A stretch of DNA of 64,000 nt from an uncultured Alphaproteobacteria bacterium (GTDB taxonomy: Bacteria > Pseudomonadota > Alphaproteobacteria > RF32 > CAG-239). The DNA lies in contig CAKQLF010000002.1 in NCBI GenBank assembly GCA_934254585.1, forward strand, positions 92,933 through 156,932. The letters run 5' to 3'. Made by a program: the position numbers and the translations under genes. The stretch's first letter is position 1, and each line of letters starts with the position of its first letter. Below are positions 26,129-35,414 of this stretch, piece by piece. Under the pieces are notes generated by a model. That model ran no database searches. It was not told the origin of the DNA and worked only from the letters and a program-made list of their open reading frames with translations.

Positions 26129-27508
26129 ATGGATATTATTGAAAAGGAAGTGGCATCTCAAGTTATGGATAAAGATAGCAACGATTTATGCGTTTTTATC
26201 AATCCGCAAGAAAAGTTTTGTCGTGATGAAAATGGTAAGATTTTAACCATCGCTGAATTGCAAAAACATTCAGTTCATTACGATGCAAAACAATGGACCA
26301 AAGATCTTATTGCCAAGTCTATGCCTGTGGCTCGCCGTTTGGCCGTAAAACGTCTTCGAAATGGTGATAACATTGCTGATTTTGAAGATGAAATACTCGA
26401 AATTGATTCGATAGAACGTCGCTTGTATCTCCAGATGAACAACACTTTTATTCACCATATTAACATTCACGGTTATGCGGAGAAAGCTGTTGTTTATGTG
26501 TCTATGCTGAAAAATGTTAAGGACTATAATCACAATTATTATCACCAAGTCATAAGCAAAATGCGTAAAGATTTTGTGAATAATAATCGCAAGATTGACG
26601 AAATTAATGAGAAAAATTCGCCATCGGAAAGTGATGTAATCTTAAGAAATCTCTTACAGAATTTCAACAAGTCTCTCGACTATTTAATCAGTAAAACAAC
26701 GGAGTTTATGCACAAGGTCAACGACATTGGCAACTCGGCTTACCAGATGATTGTTGATGGCAAACATCCTGACTTGCAAGCTTGGAGTCTCAAAATTCAA
26801 ATCAATGACGCTCTGTTTGAAGAGAATAAACAGTTTCTTAGCCAAACAATCAGTCATTTTAATTCTTTGCTGAATTATAATGCCAGATTGGGTGCGCCTG
26901 AAATATCTCTGCTTCTTAACCAAAAAGAAGGCTGTCGTCAGGAAAAACTCTATCATCAGGTTGAAGAGCTTATTATCAGAATCTACAATTCTTTGCCAAA
27001 TTCCACTAAGGAAGAAAAGCGCGAAAAAGCAAAGATTTATAAGGAGATTTGCACTTTTGTGCTTGATGTTATTCCTTTAACCGGAAGAATTTCAATTGAT
27101 ATAATCTACTTTATCTTTGACAGAGGATTCTTGAGCAATATGAGTCGTGATTTGCTTTTGAAAATTGAGCCTCGTATCAATTCAATTGGTATGACTGCGC
27201 TGTTTAAAAAGCCTTTGCAGCAAATGTTTGAGCAAACTTATCAAAACTATTTATCCGGTAATGTCAAATCATCGGATTACTATGTTTTTGAAATTGCAAT
27301 TGCTTACGGCTACAAAGATCTTTGCACAGCAGCAATTAAAAAGCGTTTAAGCGTTGTGCAGGCTAATAAAAATAGTCGGTCGCTGACTTCTTCAGATTTG
27401 AAAATGATTGAGCTCGCTTTGCATTTTATGCCAGATATCGTTCCTAATGACTTAAAAAATATAGAGTCTTTGCGTACAAAAGGCAGAAAATGCAGCAATA
27501 AGGCTTAA
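26129..27508 (+). CDS. Uncharacterised soluble helical protein
   Basis: The frame is open from 26060, but its first codons overlap the promoter, so I place the start at the ATG at 26129 (MDIIEKEVASQVMDKD), about 40 bases past the -10; its Shine-Dalgarno is weak. The product (about 459 residues) is helical and charged, without signal peptide or membrane segments. Readable parts are FINPQEKFCRDENGKILTIAEL near the N-terminus and a C-terminal series of helices (DYYVFEIAIAYGYKDLCTAAIKKR). I recognise no family. It is an isolated single-gene unit with its own promoter and terminator. Together with the repeat locus just downstream this gives an accessory-gene look. Confidence 0.72.
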   Translation: MDIIEKEVASQVMDKDSNDLCVFINPQEKFCRDENGKILTIAELQKHSVHYDAKQWTKDLIAKSMPVARRLAVKRLRNGDNIADFEDEILEIDSIERRLYLQMNNTFIHHINIHGYAEKAVVYVSMLKNVKDYNHNYYHQVISKMRKDFVNNNRKIDEINEKNSPSESDVILRNLLQNFNKSLDYLISKTTEFMHKVNDIGNSAYQMIVDGKHPDLQAWSLKIQINDALFEENKQFLSQTISHFNSLLNYNARLGAPEISLLLNQKEGCRQEKLYHQVEELIIRIYNSLPNSTKEEKREKAKIYKEICTFVLDVIPLTGRISIDIIYFIFDRGFLSNMSRDLLLKIEPRINSIGMTALFKKPLQQMFEQTYQNYLSGNVKSSDYYVFEIAIAYGYKDLCTAAIKKRLSVVQANKNSRSLTSSDLKMIELALHFMPDIVPNDLKNIESLRTKGRKCSNKA

Positions 27509-27527
27509 TAACGCCATTTCTACAAGA

Positions 27528-27562
27528 AATACCATTACAGAAAGTGTAATGGTATTTTTTTA
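27528..27562 (+). terminator. Intrinsic terminator of the 482-aa gene
   Basis: A 12-bp perfect stem (27528-27539 with 27545-27556) with a GAAAG loop is followed by a T run. Confidence 0.93.
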
Positions 27563-27577
27563 TGTTAAATTTTCAAG

Positions 27578-27794
27578 AACTCGGATAGCGTGCGCAGATG
27601 CGACGGGATTTTTAAGCGACATATAAGAAGAAATACACAAACTCAGATACCTGACCGGATTACTCAGATACCTATCGCCGGATTGGCTCGGAAGAACTCG
27701 GATAGCGTGCGCAGATGCGACGGGATTTTTAAGCGACGTGTACACAATAGTACACGAGCGCAAAAATTCCTAGCCAATGCCAGCTAGACGAGTT
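27578..27794. repeat. Palindromic element locus 1: partial copy plus full 100-bp copy
   Basis: 27578-27620 is the left part of a palindromic repeat (AACTCGGATAGCGTGCG...). A full copy follows at 27695-27794, bounded by AACTCG and CGAGTT. It is an imperfect palindrome of 100 bases: both arms carry a GG-A-TTTTT-GCG block, meeting at GTGTAC...GTACAC around a six-base loop. Between the copies a shorter motif CTCAGATACC occurs twice. The full copy ends two bases past the stop codon of the U32 peptidase gene. The same element recurs at 36.4-36.8 kb and 59.7-59.85 kb. Confidence 0.85.
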
Positions 27795-27796
27795 CT

Positions 27797-30070
27797 TCAT
27801 ATATTGGCGTTTTGAAAATTACCCTTTATATTACAGTCAGTTGCATTCTTGAATAAAAGTATTTTATTAACTATGTTTGCAACTTTTTCCGGTGAATATT
27901 CACAGTAGCAAAAGTCCATTCGGAATAAATATGGTTGCAAATTTTTAGCCTCTTCGACGATACAATAAGGATTTGCATCAAATAACATCATTTGACAATC
28001 CCGTGATAACGCTTTGTATTTATGACCATTTTGCGTCATATTAAACCATTTATCCTGATGAGAACAGGTTTGACAATCATTGTCACGAATACACCCCACG
28101 CTAGTAAACAACGGAACATCTTGATAAATTATTAAGTTTGTTTTAAGAGGAGAATTTTCAATTAATTTACAAATATTTATTTTTGTATCTTCAACTGATA
28201 ATGTAACTTGAGAAACACCTATTTCTTTCGCTTGAGCTATTGCCTGAGTATTTAACATATACAAAGATGAATCCAGACTGATATCCAATTGATTTAGCGG
28301 CAAAACTTCCAAAGCCCAGTAATTGGCTGCTTCCCATTTTTTGTAGCCGCCGGCCAACAGTTTGTCAATAATTCCCGCATAAAGACGCGGCGAACGGCAA
28401 ACCGCCGGTAAAGCTATCCTGATTTTATTTTTAGGCAAGCTATTTAAGCCGCTAAGGTCACTATTGGGATTAATTAAATAAATGATTTCACTTACAGCAT
28501 CTAAATCAACATTTTTCAAATAGTTAAGATTATCAACTTTTACTGCAAATTTGGGTTGCCAATTAGTATTTTCACGTTTTTCAACTTCGGGTAAAGTAAT
28601 AATCGGTTGTTCAAATTTTATCTGACTATACAAATCTCGACGTAACTCATTTAACAATGAAGACGGAGTAAACAGATTGTCTGGATTTTCAATCTGTAAT
28701 TCGGCTAAATTAAAGTTTGTATCACCGGTTTTTGCAAACGCCGCTTCAATTGCCTCTCGACTTTTTTGCGGATTATTAGCCGGTGTAAATTGTCCTTTCA
28801 CCATTGCTTTGAATTTTCCGAAAACAGCGGTTATTTTATCACTTAAAACTTCAACTTTAACAGATATTTCATTGTTATTTCTATATAAACCTGCTTTAGG
28901 TTTTTCATAATGATAAGCACCTTTTACTTCACTTGATGAAGCCAAATAGACCTTATCTCCTTTTTTCAGCGTCGGATATTGGCGCGGCAATTCCACTTCA
29001 ACCATCGCACCGGCTTTAGCTTCAAAAACATTCTGCTTATTTACTCGAATTTTCTGCAAAGAAAAACCAAATGGTTTTTCCATTCCGTCCGCATCAATCT
29101 GTAAACCATCGTGTCTGGAAATTTTATGCAACGACTTAAAACATAGCCAACCGCGGGCTATTTGTTCCACTTCTCCGATTAACAACCCGCGATGTCCCAC
29201 AAAACCACGGTCTATAATATCTTTATTCCGGCCTTCAAGGTGAAACTTACACCACGGACGAGAAAAAATTTGCTTGATATGCTCTTCTTTTTGAAGATTT
29301 CCACCTTTACCATCTAATATTTGCCGATAATAATCCGTAACTGCGGCCACATATAACGCCGATTTTTTACGTCCTTCAATTTTCAAGGAAGTAACAGGCA
29401 TTTGCAACACTTTTTCTTGCAAAGCCATATCTTTCATTGAAAAATAATGTGCCTCTTTATCACCATTCTTAAAGCAAGCACGACAAGGATACAAACATTT
29501 TCCCCGATTAGCACTGCGCCCGTATTCCATAGCCGAAAATTGACACAGTCCGCTATATGAATAGCATAAGGCTCCATGAATAAAAGCTTCGGTTTCCAAA
29601 TTGGGAATAGAGGCAATATCTTTAATTTCGGCCAGTGTCAATTCGCGAGCCAAAACCACACGTTTAAAACCCATTTTTTGCAAAAACAACGCACCTTCCT
29701 TGTTGTGCACTGCCATTTGCGTGCTGGCGTGGCGTTCTATTTGCGGATATTTTTTCTGCATAACTCGTGCCACTCCCAAATCTTGCAGAATAACTCCATC
29801 AATTTTGCAACGAACACACATATCAAGCATTTTAAGCAAGTCCTGAAGTTCGTCTTCTTGCAAAATTGTATTAATGGCGGCATATACTTTACGTTTCAAA
29901 TGATGAGCATAAGCCGTAAATTCATTTAAGGCCGGCTCATCAAAATTGGTGGCAGTAGCCCGAGCCGAAAACTTAGGCAACCCCAAATACACCGCATCAG
30001 CTCCATAATAAAGAGCAGCGTAACCGGCCTCAATATCTCCCGCCGGAGCCAACAATTCCCGTTTTGTCAT
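27797..30070 (-). CDS. U32 family peptidase, RlhA-like
   Basis: The 757-residue protein has the U32 core: KRELLAPAGDIEAGYAALYYGADAVYLG, ASTQMAVHNKEGALFLQKMGFKRVVLARE, and the Cys-bearing signature CYSYSGLCQFSAMEYGRSANRG with KCLYPCR, followed by SLKIEGRKKSALYVAAVTDYYR. A long C-terminal extension with beta-barrel and further Cys motifs (CIRDNDCQTCSHQD, FCYCEYSPE) matches the longer U32 group. In E. coli that group includes RlhA, which hydroxylates C2501 of 23S rRNA, and TrhP, which makes ho5U in tRNA; length favours RlhA. The GAGG ribosome-binding site sits in the arm of a perfect hairpin before the ATG. Confidence 0.9.
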   Translation of the reverse strand: MTKRELLAPAGDIEAGYAALYYGADAVYLGLPKFSARATATNFDEPALNEFTAYAHHLKRKVYAAINTILQEDELQDLLKMLDMCVRCKIDGVILQDLGVARVMQKKYPQIERHASTQMAVHNKEGALFLQKMGFKRVVLARELTLAEIKDIASIPNLETEAFIHGALCYSYSGLCQFSAMEYGRSANRGKCLYPCRACFKNGDKEAHYFSMKDMALQEKVLQMPVTSLKIEGRKKSALYVAAVTDYYRQILDGKGGNLQKEEHIKQIFSRPWCKFHLEGRNKDIIDRGFVGHRGLLIGEVEQIARGWLCFKSLHKISRHDGLQIDADGMEKPFGFSLQKIRVNKQNVFEAKAGAMVEVELPRQYPTLKKGDKVYLASSSEVKGAYHYEKPKAGLYRNNNEISVKVEVLSDKITAVFGKFKAMVKGQFTPANNPQKSREAIEAAFAKTGDTNFNLAELQIENPDNLFTPSSLLNELRRDLYSQIKFEQPIITLPEVEKRENTNWQPKFAVKVDNLNYLKNVDLDAVSEIIYLINPNSDLSGLNSLPKNKIRIALPAVCRSPRLYAGIIDKLLAGGYKKWEAANYWALEVLPLNQLDISLDSSLYMLNTQAIAQAKEIGVSQVTLSVEDTKINICKLIENSPLKTNLIIYQDVPLFTSVGCIRDNDCQTCSHQDKWFNMTQNGHKYKALSRDCQMMLFDANPYCIVEEAKNLQPYLFRMDFCYCEYSPEKVANIVNKILLFKNATDCNIKGNFQNANI

Positions 30071-30075
30071 AAAAA

Positions 30076-30102
30076 TGTCCTCAAATTAAAAACTTGAGGA
30101 CA
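30076..30102 (-). promoter_or_regulatory. Hairpin covering the ribosome-binding site of the U32 gene
   Basis: TGTCCTCAA (30076-30084) and TTGAGGACA (30094-30102) form a perfect 9-bp stem. On the mRNA the 3' arm contains GAGGA, the only plausible Shine-Dalgarno, so the hairpin could block initiation. Confidence 0.6.
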
Positions 30103-30136
30103 AAATACGGCAAATCACCTTTGTTGTCAAGCAGCA

Positions 30137-31135
30137 TTAAAACAAACCTTCACGGCATAATCCGGCAAACACCGGCGCATTTAGTCCTAATTGCTTAATC
30201 AATATCGATGGTCTGCTTTCTATGTTCAAATTTTCTTCTGAAAACTGTGTGCCTTTACGGGTTTTCAAAACGGCATTAAGTAATTCTGACTTGCCGATAC
30301 AAGATGAAAGATAAACAAAAGCTTCATCACAATCAGCCAAATTTTGCACAGCCAAACGTCGAGCATATAAATTCAGCGTCAAATCAGCCTTGCTTGCATC
30401 TTTAGTCCAAGGAGAGCCACCGCCTATCGGACAAGCCGTTTCATAAAAATCACAAGCCAGTTTTCGGCCAGTTATTCCGCAATCGGCCATACTTGAATGG
30501 CAAATATAATTTCCCGTACCGTTTATAATCAACCTCTCAGGCTCCTGCCCCAAAACTTCGGCAATAAACTTTTTCAAGTTTTCGTGCTGTTTCATTGGAA
30601 TTGCCACCACCGCCGTTTTTATTTTATCTCCGTCAATGGTGATTTGCGTTTTAATATCCAAGCCTAAATTATCACTGAATTTAGCTTTTTGATAGAGCGC
30701 ATCACACAATCTTCGAGCCAAATACAATTCCAAAGGAATATTACCCGCCCCCTGACAAGCATATCCCACAAACACACCTTGATCACCCCAACCATCAGCC
30801 TCTACACCTTGGGCTATTTCAGCAGACTGCGCGCTGATTAAATCCAAAACCCGCAAACTTTCGGCATTTATGGCATTTTCGCCCCAAATTTCGGCATAAC
30901 GAGAGTCATATCCTATTTCCCGCACGGCCTGACGTACATAATCTTCCACAAATTCTAACGAAACTTTACCGCTGATTTCACCGCCCAGAACCACAGTTCG
31001 GCTTTTTACCATAACTTCGACGCCATAACGCACGTTTGCGTCTTGTTCTATACATCTGTCTAAAATATAACTTGAAATATAATCGGCTGTTTTATCCGGA
31101 TGTCCCAAAGACACCGCCTCTGCTGTTTTTAGCAT
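30137..31135 (-). CDS. metK: S-adenosylmethionine synthetase, divergent short form
   Basis: The enzyme makes SAM from ATP and methionine. Recognisable motifs are SLGHPDKTADYISSYILD, GWGDQGVFVGYACQ (family GAGDQG), and GTGNYICHSSMADCGITGRKL. The phosphate-binding loop reads GGGSPWTKDASKADL where typical MetK has GGGAFSGKDPTKVD; the catalytic Lys and Asp remain. At 332 residues it is about 50 shorter than E. coli MetK, with gaps in the middle and at the C-terminus. AAGGAG precedes the ATG. It is divergent from mtnN, which recycles a SAM by-product. The short variant could be a true lineage-specific MetK, since no other copy is in the window. Confidence 0.9.
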   Translation of the reverse strand: MLKTAEAVSLGHPDKTADYISSYILDRCIEQDANVRYGVEVMVKSRTVVLGGEISGKVSLEFVEDYVRQAVREIGYDSRYAEIWGENAINAESLRVLDLISAQSAEIAQGVEADGWGDQGVFVGYACQGAGNIPLELYLARRLCDALYQKAKFSDNLGLDIKTQITIDGDKIKTAVVAIPMKQHENLKKFIAEVLGQEPERLIINGTGNYICHSSMADCGITGRKLACDFYETACPIGGGSPWTKDASKADLTLNLYARRLAVQNLADCDEAFVYLSSCIGKSELLNAVLKTRKGTQFSEENLNIESRPSILIKQLGLNAPVFAGLCREGLF

Positions 31136-31216
31136 ATCTTTTTCTCCTTTTTAGTCCATTTGACTGCTGGACAAGTAGGTTAAATCCACATTGCAGTTGT
31201 CATTCCTGCGAAAGGT

Positions 31217-31246
31217 ATATTAAGCTTGATTTCTGTTAATTGTCAA
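31217..31246 (-). promoter_or_regulatory. metK promoter
   Basis: Reading the minus strand, TTGACA (31246-31241), an 18-base spacer and TAATAT (31222-31217). The leader to the ATG is about 75 bases. I looked for a SAM riboswitch in it and saw no known consensus. Confidence 0.65.
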
Positions 31247-31313
31247 GTTTTTATATTGCTAAATAGACTTGCTCTTGTTACTATTTTCCCAAAAAAACAA
31301 GGAGGACCATTAA

Positions 31314-31988
31314 ATGAAAAAAATCGGTTTAATTTTTGCTATGAAAAAAGAACTGGAGCTTTTTGCTCAAGCAGTTACTGATTTTTCACAAATTAAAGGT
31401 AAGCGACATTCTTTTTATTATGGTGTTTTAGAAAACTGCGAATTTTTTGCCGTAGTTTCGGGAATTGGTAAAGTAAACGCTGCTCTGTGCACCGCCGACC
31501 TAATTGAAACCGCATCTCCTGATTATATTTTTAACATTGGAATTTCCGGCGGTTTGAACAACTCGCTGACCATCGGCGAATATATTGTCGGCACCGACAT
31601 CGTCTATCACGATGTTTGGTGCGGCGAGCCAAACACTTATGGACAAGTTCAGGAATTTCCGGAAGTTTATCACTCGGCTCCCGAACTTGTCGCCAAACTT
31701 TCAGCCTATAAACACGGACTTATTTGCTGCGGAGATAAATTTATAACCGAAAACGATGAGCTAAATCTCATCACCCACAATTTTCCTACTGCTTTGGCTG
31801 TGGATATGGAAAGCGCGGCTATTGCTCAGACCTGTTATATCTATCAGCAGCCTCTGCTCTGTATTCGCCAAATCAGCGACATCCCCGGACATCCGTTTTC
31901 GGCTGAACAATATGCAAACTTTTGGCAAAACGCCGCCGCCAAAACAATTAATCTGTTACCGCAAATTTTAAAAAGACTTGCTCTATGA
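31314..31988 (+). CDS. mtnN: 5'-methylthioadenosine/S-adenosylhomocysteine nucleosidase
   Basis: The 224-residue PNP/UDP phosphorylase-family enzyme cleaves MTA and SAH to adenine and the thioribose or homocysteine ribose product. Motifs are GLIFAMKKELELF at the N-terminus, VVSGIGKVNAALCTADLI, FNIGISGGLN, and AVDMESAAIAQTCY with the ribose-binding Met-Glu. The catalytic Asp lies in CIRQISDIPG. AAGGAGG lies upstream. It is divergent from metK, so SAM synthesis and SAM by-product removal are paired. The next gene overlaps its stop by four bases (ATGA). Confidence 0.95.
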   Translation: MKKIGLIFAMKKELELFAQAVTDFSQIKGKRHSFYYGVLENCEFFAVVSGIGKVNAALCTADLIETASPDYIFNIGISGGLNNSLTIGEYIVGTDIVYHDVWCGEPNTYGQVQEFPEVYHSAPELVAKLSAYKHGLICCGDKFITENDELNLITHNFPTALAVDMESAAIAQTCYIYQQPLLCIRQISDIPGHPFSAEQYANFWQNAAAKTINLLPQILKRLAL

Positions 31989-33718
31989 CCAAATTTCTGA
32001 AATATATATCAGCTTCTTTTACAACTCATCTCTATTTTTGGATTTTTGTGATTGTATTCTTCTGCGCTATCTGTGACGCGTTTTTTACATATTCGGAGTT
32101 CGGCCGATTATTTTATATTGATACAGATTGCTATACCCACGCCACTCGCATAATTTATTGGCTACAGAATTTCGGTTGGTATGAGCAGATTTATCCTTAC
32201 AGCAACTACCCCGACGGCGAAGTTTTTCACTTTACACGCTTGCTTGATATAATATGGACTTTATCAGCCTTGCCGCTTATGCCGTTTTTTTCGCTTAAAG
32301 ATGCAATATTCTACGGCGGAATGACAATTTCTCCATTGGCAATGGCTTTAAGCCTGATTACCATATTTTGGGGCTTAAAACCTTTTATTAGCAATTCAAC
32401 AAAAGTTTTATTTTTCAGCTGTTGCGTATCAATTTGTTTATTAACTAAATTCTACAATATTTTTGATTTTAATCGACCTGACCATCACTCTGTAATATTT
32501 TTGTTTTTCGCCTATAACATAAGTGCTGTTTTGCTCAATCTGTTTCAGAAACGTTTTCGCCTTTTATTTTTTGCCGGAATTTTGGCCGGCTGCGGAATCT
32601 GGATTTCTTCCGCTGTCGAGGGCTTTATTTTAATCGGCTCCGTTTTAAGTCTATTGGTTTGCAACTGGATTTTAGGCAAAATCAGCCTTAAAGCTTTGCA
32701 ATTTTATTCTCTTGGCCTGTTTTCAGCCACCGCTTTCGCTTTTTTAATAAACCCTCCGTATGGCGGCTATATGGTACTCGACAACACAAGATTATGTTCC
32801 ATTCACGTTGTATTAACTTTATTCATCTTAATTTCATTCCGGCTTTTAAGTAAATTTAATCTCAAATCAAAGTCCGCACAAATTTTCAGTTTGACCGGCT
32901 GCGCTTTAACTTCTTTACTTCTGCTTTGCGCAATATTTGGTTCAAATATCATATTTGCGCCGATTTTCACCGAAGAAGCAAAGCGTTATTTTTTATCTTA
33001 TATCACTGAACTGAAACCGTCATACACTTTTCCATATATAATCGAAATGGCATTTTTCCTAATTGCTATAATTTTTCTGACCTGTTACCGCAAGTTTGAC
33101 AACAATCAACTTATCGCTCGTAATTTGGCTTATTTGTCATTGTATTATTTTATTCCGTCTGTTTTTGCAGTACGATTTGTTCCCTATGAGCTTTGTATTT
33201 TGGCATACTTAAATATCATATTTATCAATCACCTGTTTGCTTTTAATATCTCGCTAAAATATAATAAAATTTTGGCAATAGGCTACATATATGTGATAAT
33301 TTTTATCTTATGTTCATTTACTATTACTATTTTTCCGCCAATTAATTCCGCTGTCATTCCGCAAAACAGCAACATTCTGACCGATATATACAGTGCCCCG
33401 CAACTTATTTTCGACAAGCAAATAAAAGTTATCGGCATTCCTTATCATCCGGCCTCTTTTGGTATTACCGAAAATTATAAAATATTTAATTCCGCTGATG
33501 AGGTTGTCATAAAAAAGCTGTTACAGCGTCATAATATCGAGTATATTTATCTGCCCTCAAAAAGCTTTTACCGAATAAACGAAGCAAATCTTTCGGAAAC
33601 AGATAGTAATAAATTTTATATGAAATTGAATATCGGCAAAAATCTCTATCCGTGGCTGACTAAAATAGACACCAACACCAAAGATTTACTATATAAAATA
33701 GATTATCAGAAGTTTTGA
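31985..33718 (+). CDS. Polytopic membrane protein, GT-C-type glycosyltransferase-like
   Basis: This 577-residue protein has about 11 hydrophobic segments. After TM1 comes a periplasmic loop with YIDTDCYTHATRIIYWLQ and YPDGEVFHFTRLLDIIW. An acidic DxD-like motif in the first loop, followed by a conserved Trp/Arg-rich segment, is the pattern of GT-C enzymes (families such as GT39, GT66 and GT83), which transfer sugars from polyprenyl phosphates. The C-terminal region after the last TM is a soluble domain (FDKQIKVIGIPYHP...NIEYIYLPSKSFYRINE). Exact family is unknown. It starts in an ATGA overlap with mtnN, hence translational coupling, and ends overlapping the convergent gene by 13 bases. Confidence 0.78.
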   Translation: MTKFLKYISASFTTHLYFWIFVIVFFCAICDAFFTYSEFGRLFYIDTDCYTHATRIIYWLQNFGWYEQIYPYSNYPDGEVFHFTRLLDIIWTLSALPLMPFFSLKDAIFYGGMTISPLAMALSLITIFWGLKPFISNSTKVLFFSCCVSICLLTKFYNIFDFNRPDHHSVIFLFFAYNISAVLLNLFQKRFRLLFFAGILAGCGIWISSAVEGFILIGSVLSLLVCNWILGKISLKALQFYSLGLFSATAFAFLINPPYGGYMVLDNTRLCSIHVVLTLFILISFRLLSKFNLKSKSAQIFSLTGCALTSLLLLCAIFGSNIIFAPIFTEEAKRYFLSYITELKPSYTFPYIIEMAFFLIAIIFLTCYRKFDNNQLIARNLAYLSLYYFIPSVFAVRFVPYELCILAYLNIIFINHLFAFNISLKYNKILAIGYIYVIIFILCSFTITIFPPINSAVIPQNSNILTDIYSAPQLIFDKQIKVIGIPYHPASFGITENYKIFNSADEVVIKKLLQRHNIEYIYLPSKSFYRINEANLSETDSNKFYMKLNIGKNLYPWLTKIDTNTKDLLYKIDYQKF

Positions 33719-35268
33719 TTTTGCCGTCTCAGCAACTCCGCAGTACGCAACAATTTATCTGTGGCATCATTTTGCTGTTCGCGCCGTTTTTCTTGCGACA
33801 TTTCCGCAATAGTTCGCTCTCTGTTCATTAAAATAGCTTTCAGCTTGTCCTCATTTTCAGGAACTGCTGACTGTTTTACATATTCTTGTCCCGGAAACAT
33901 TTTATCAGCTTGAAGTTTATTGATTTCTTGCAATTTGATGTCTTGTTTAAGCTTAATATCTTGCTGTTCCATTTCTCTGGCTTTTTTCACCGGTATTTTA
34001 GGATAAATATTTCTAAAATTATGATGCCATTGAAAATATACTAAAAACACGGAAGGAAACGCCGAAATAAGCTCTTGAGCCATTGTTCGAGGCTTTGTCA
34101 ATTCAAAAGAACGAGCGGCCATAATTTTGCGCGTGTCTTCTATAAACTGTTCCATTTTTTCCTTAGTTTTATTCGGACGCCCCAAACGATATTCACAACC
34201 TTCAATCAAACGGGCAAACACCGGATTATTATTTTCCAAAGCCAATCTTCGCAATATTTTCAGCATACTTTGCATATTAGCACTTTTATTCCAAAATGAG
34301 CGAATTGTTTTAGCCTCAATACTATCAAAACCAAAAAAGTGAACACCCTCAAAACCGGCCTCGTGAATAGCATCAAAGGTAAAAATATACAAAGCGTCCC
34401 ATTTAATTTTACCATCTTCTGTCAAAAACTCTTCATATCTACCGCTTTTGAACTTTTCTAACACATATTTGGTTACCGGAAAATCAAAATTGGTAATGGA
34501 TTCTCCCTGCAACAGCAAGGTAATTTTCGACGAGGAACTATCCAGAATAAAATTTTCGGCGGTCACGACTTCTTTAGTTAAAACAGATTTCAAATACAAA
34601 TAAGCATAAGCAAAAACACTGGAATGAATTGCACGCAAAATGCCGATATTCTTAAAAGTATGCTTATATTTATCCTTAAAATCAATCAAACGGCGTAAAC
34701 GCTCTTCACCTTTATAATCGTAACAAATACGCTGATAACGATAACCAAATTTACGCACCAATTGAGGATGCATTTTTTTCAAATGCATAGCCATACACCA
34801 TTCACGAGCCATTGAATATATTGAAAACAACGGATTTCGCGAATATCCAACCATCACCGTAGACACCACTGCATCAAATTCAGAAAAATAAGCCTCCATA
34901 TGTGAGCAAAAGGCATTTTTTCTGAACTCGGCGTCAAGCATAAAGGCATAATGTTCAATTTCATCTTCCGAAACATTTAATCTAGCCATATTTTTTTCTA
35001 ATACTTCGGTCAACTTTTGAAAATTGGTATTAGAAATAACATTATCCCCCATCGGCACATAACCGCTGCGGAAATCATCATAAAAAAGGTTTAGAAAAAT
35101 GTTTTCGGCATCATCAAAATGCTCTTTAAAATCGGCAACATCTTCAGCCACAAAGTTTTTAACTTTGTCAACATAAGATGGTTCATACCTCTGGCTTTCC
35201 AGATAATGTATGGCATCTTTTTCTAATTCTTCATCAGAATATGTCAAATCGGCAAAGCGCAACCTCAC
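33706..35268 (-). CDS. Uncharacterised soluble 520-aa protein
   Basis: The frame opens at a TTG at 35325, but that codon is the -35 box of a strong promoter. AAGGAG eight bases before a GTG at 35268 marks the real start (VRLRFADLTYSDEEL). The product is helical and highly charged, with a central part rich in aromatic residues (RNPLFSIYSMAREWCMAMHL, KFGYRYQRICYDYKGEERLRRL) and a Gln/Lys-rich C-terminal coil (EMEQQDIKLKQDIKLQEINKLQ). No signal peptide or membrane segment. I recognise no family. It overlaps the convergent GT-C-like gene by 13 bases. Confidence 0.78.
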   Translation of the reverse strand: MRLRFADLTYSDEELEKDAIHYLESQRYEPSYVDKVKNFVAEDVADFKEHFDDAENIFLNLFYDDFRSGYVPMGDNVISNTNFQKLTEVLEKNMARLNVSEDEIEHYAFMLDAEFRKNAFCSHMEAYFSEFDAVVSTVMVGYSRNPLFSIYSMAREWCMAMHLKKMHPQLVRKFGYRYQRICYDYKGEERLRRLIDFKDKYKHTFKNIGILRAIHSSVFAYAYLYLKSVLTKEVVTAENFILDSSSSKITLLLQGESITNFDFPVTKYVLEKFKSGRYEEFLTEDGKIKWDALYIFTFDAIHEAGFEGVHFFGFDSIEAKTIRSFWNKSANMQSMLKILRRLALENNNPVFARLIEGCEYRLGRPNKTKEKMEQFIEDTRKIMAARSFELTKPRTMAQELISAFPSVFLVYFQWHHNFRNIYPKIPVKKAREMEQQDIKLKQDIKLQEINKLQADKMFPGQEYVKQSAVPENEDKLKAILMNRERTIAEMSQEKRREQQNDATDKLLRTAELLRRQNQNF

Positions 35269-35296
35269 AATGACACTCCTTATGTTTATTTCGCTT

Positions 35297-35325
35297 ATAG
35301 TAAACCGCAAAAAAAAACGTGTCAA
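35297..35325 (-). promoter_or_regulatory. Strong promoter of the 520-aa gene
   Basis: Reading the minus strand, TTGACA (35325-35320), a 17-base spacer and TACTAT (35302-35297). It decides the start of the downstream gene. Confidence 0.8.
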
Positions 35326-35343
35326 CAGCTTTTAAATTTTTTA

Positions 35344-35372
35344 TTGATTTGCTAAGGAATAACAGATACTAT
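35344..35372 (+). promoter_or_regulatory. Promoter of the CT-tract pilin locus
   Basis: TTGATT (35344-35349), a 17-base spacer and TACTAT (35367-35372), 43 bases before the ATG at 35415. Confidence 0.65.
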
Positions 35373-35414
35373 ATTTTTATTGGATAAATTCACCTATTTT
35401 ATGAGGAAAGAAAG

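Noticed and set aside
31136..31240. SAM riboswitch in the metK leader
   Set aside because: The leader is about 75 bases, with no SAM-II or SAM-I consensus and no terminator.
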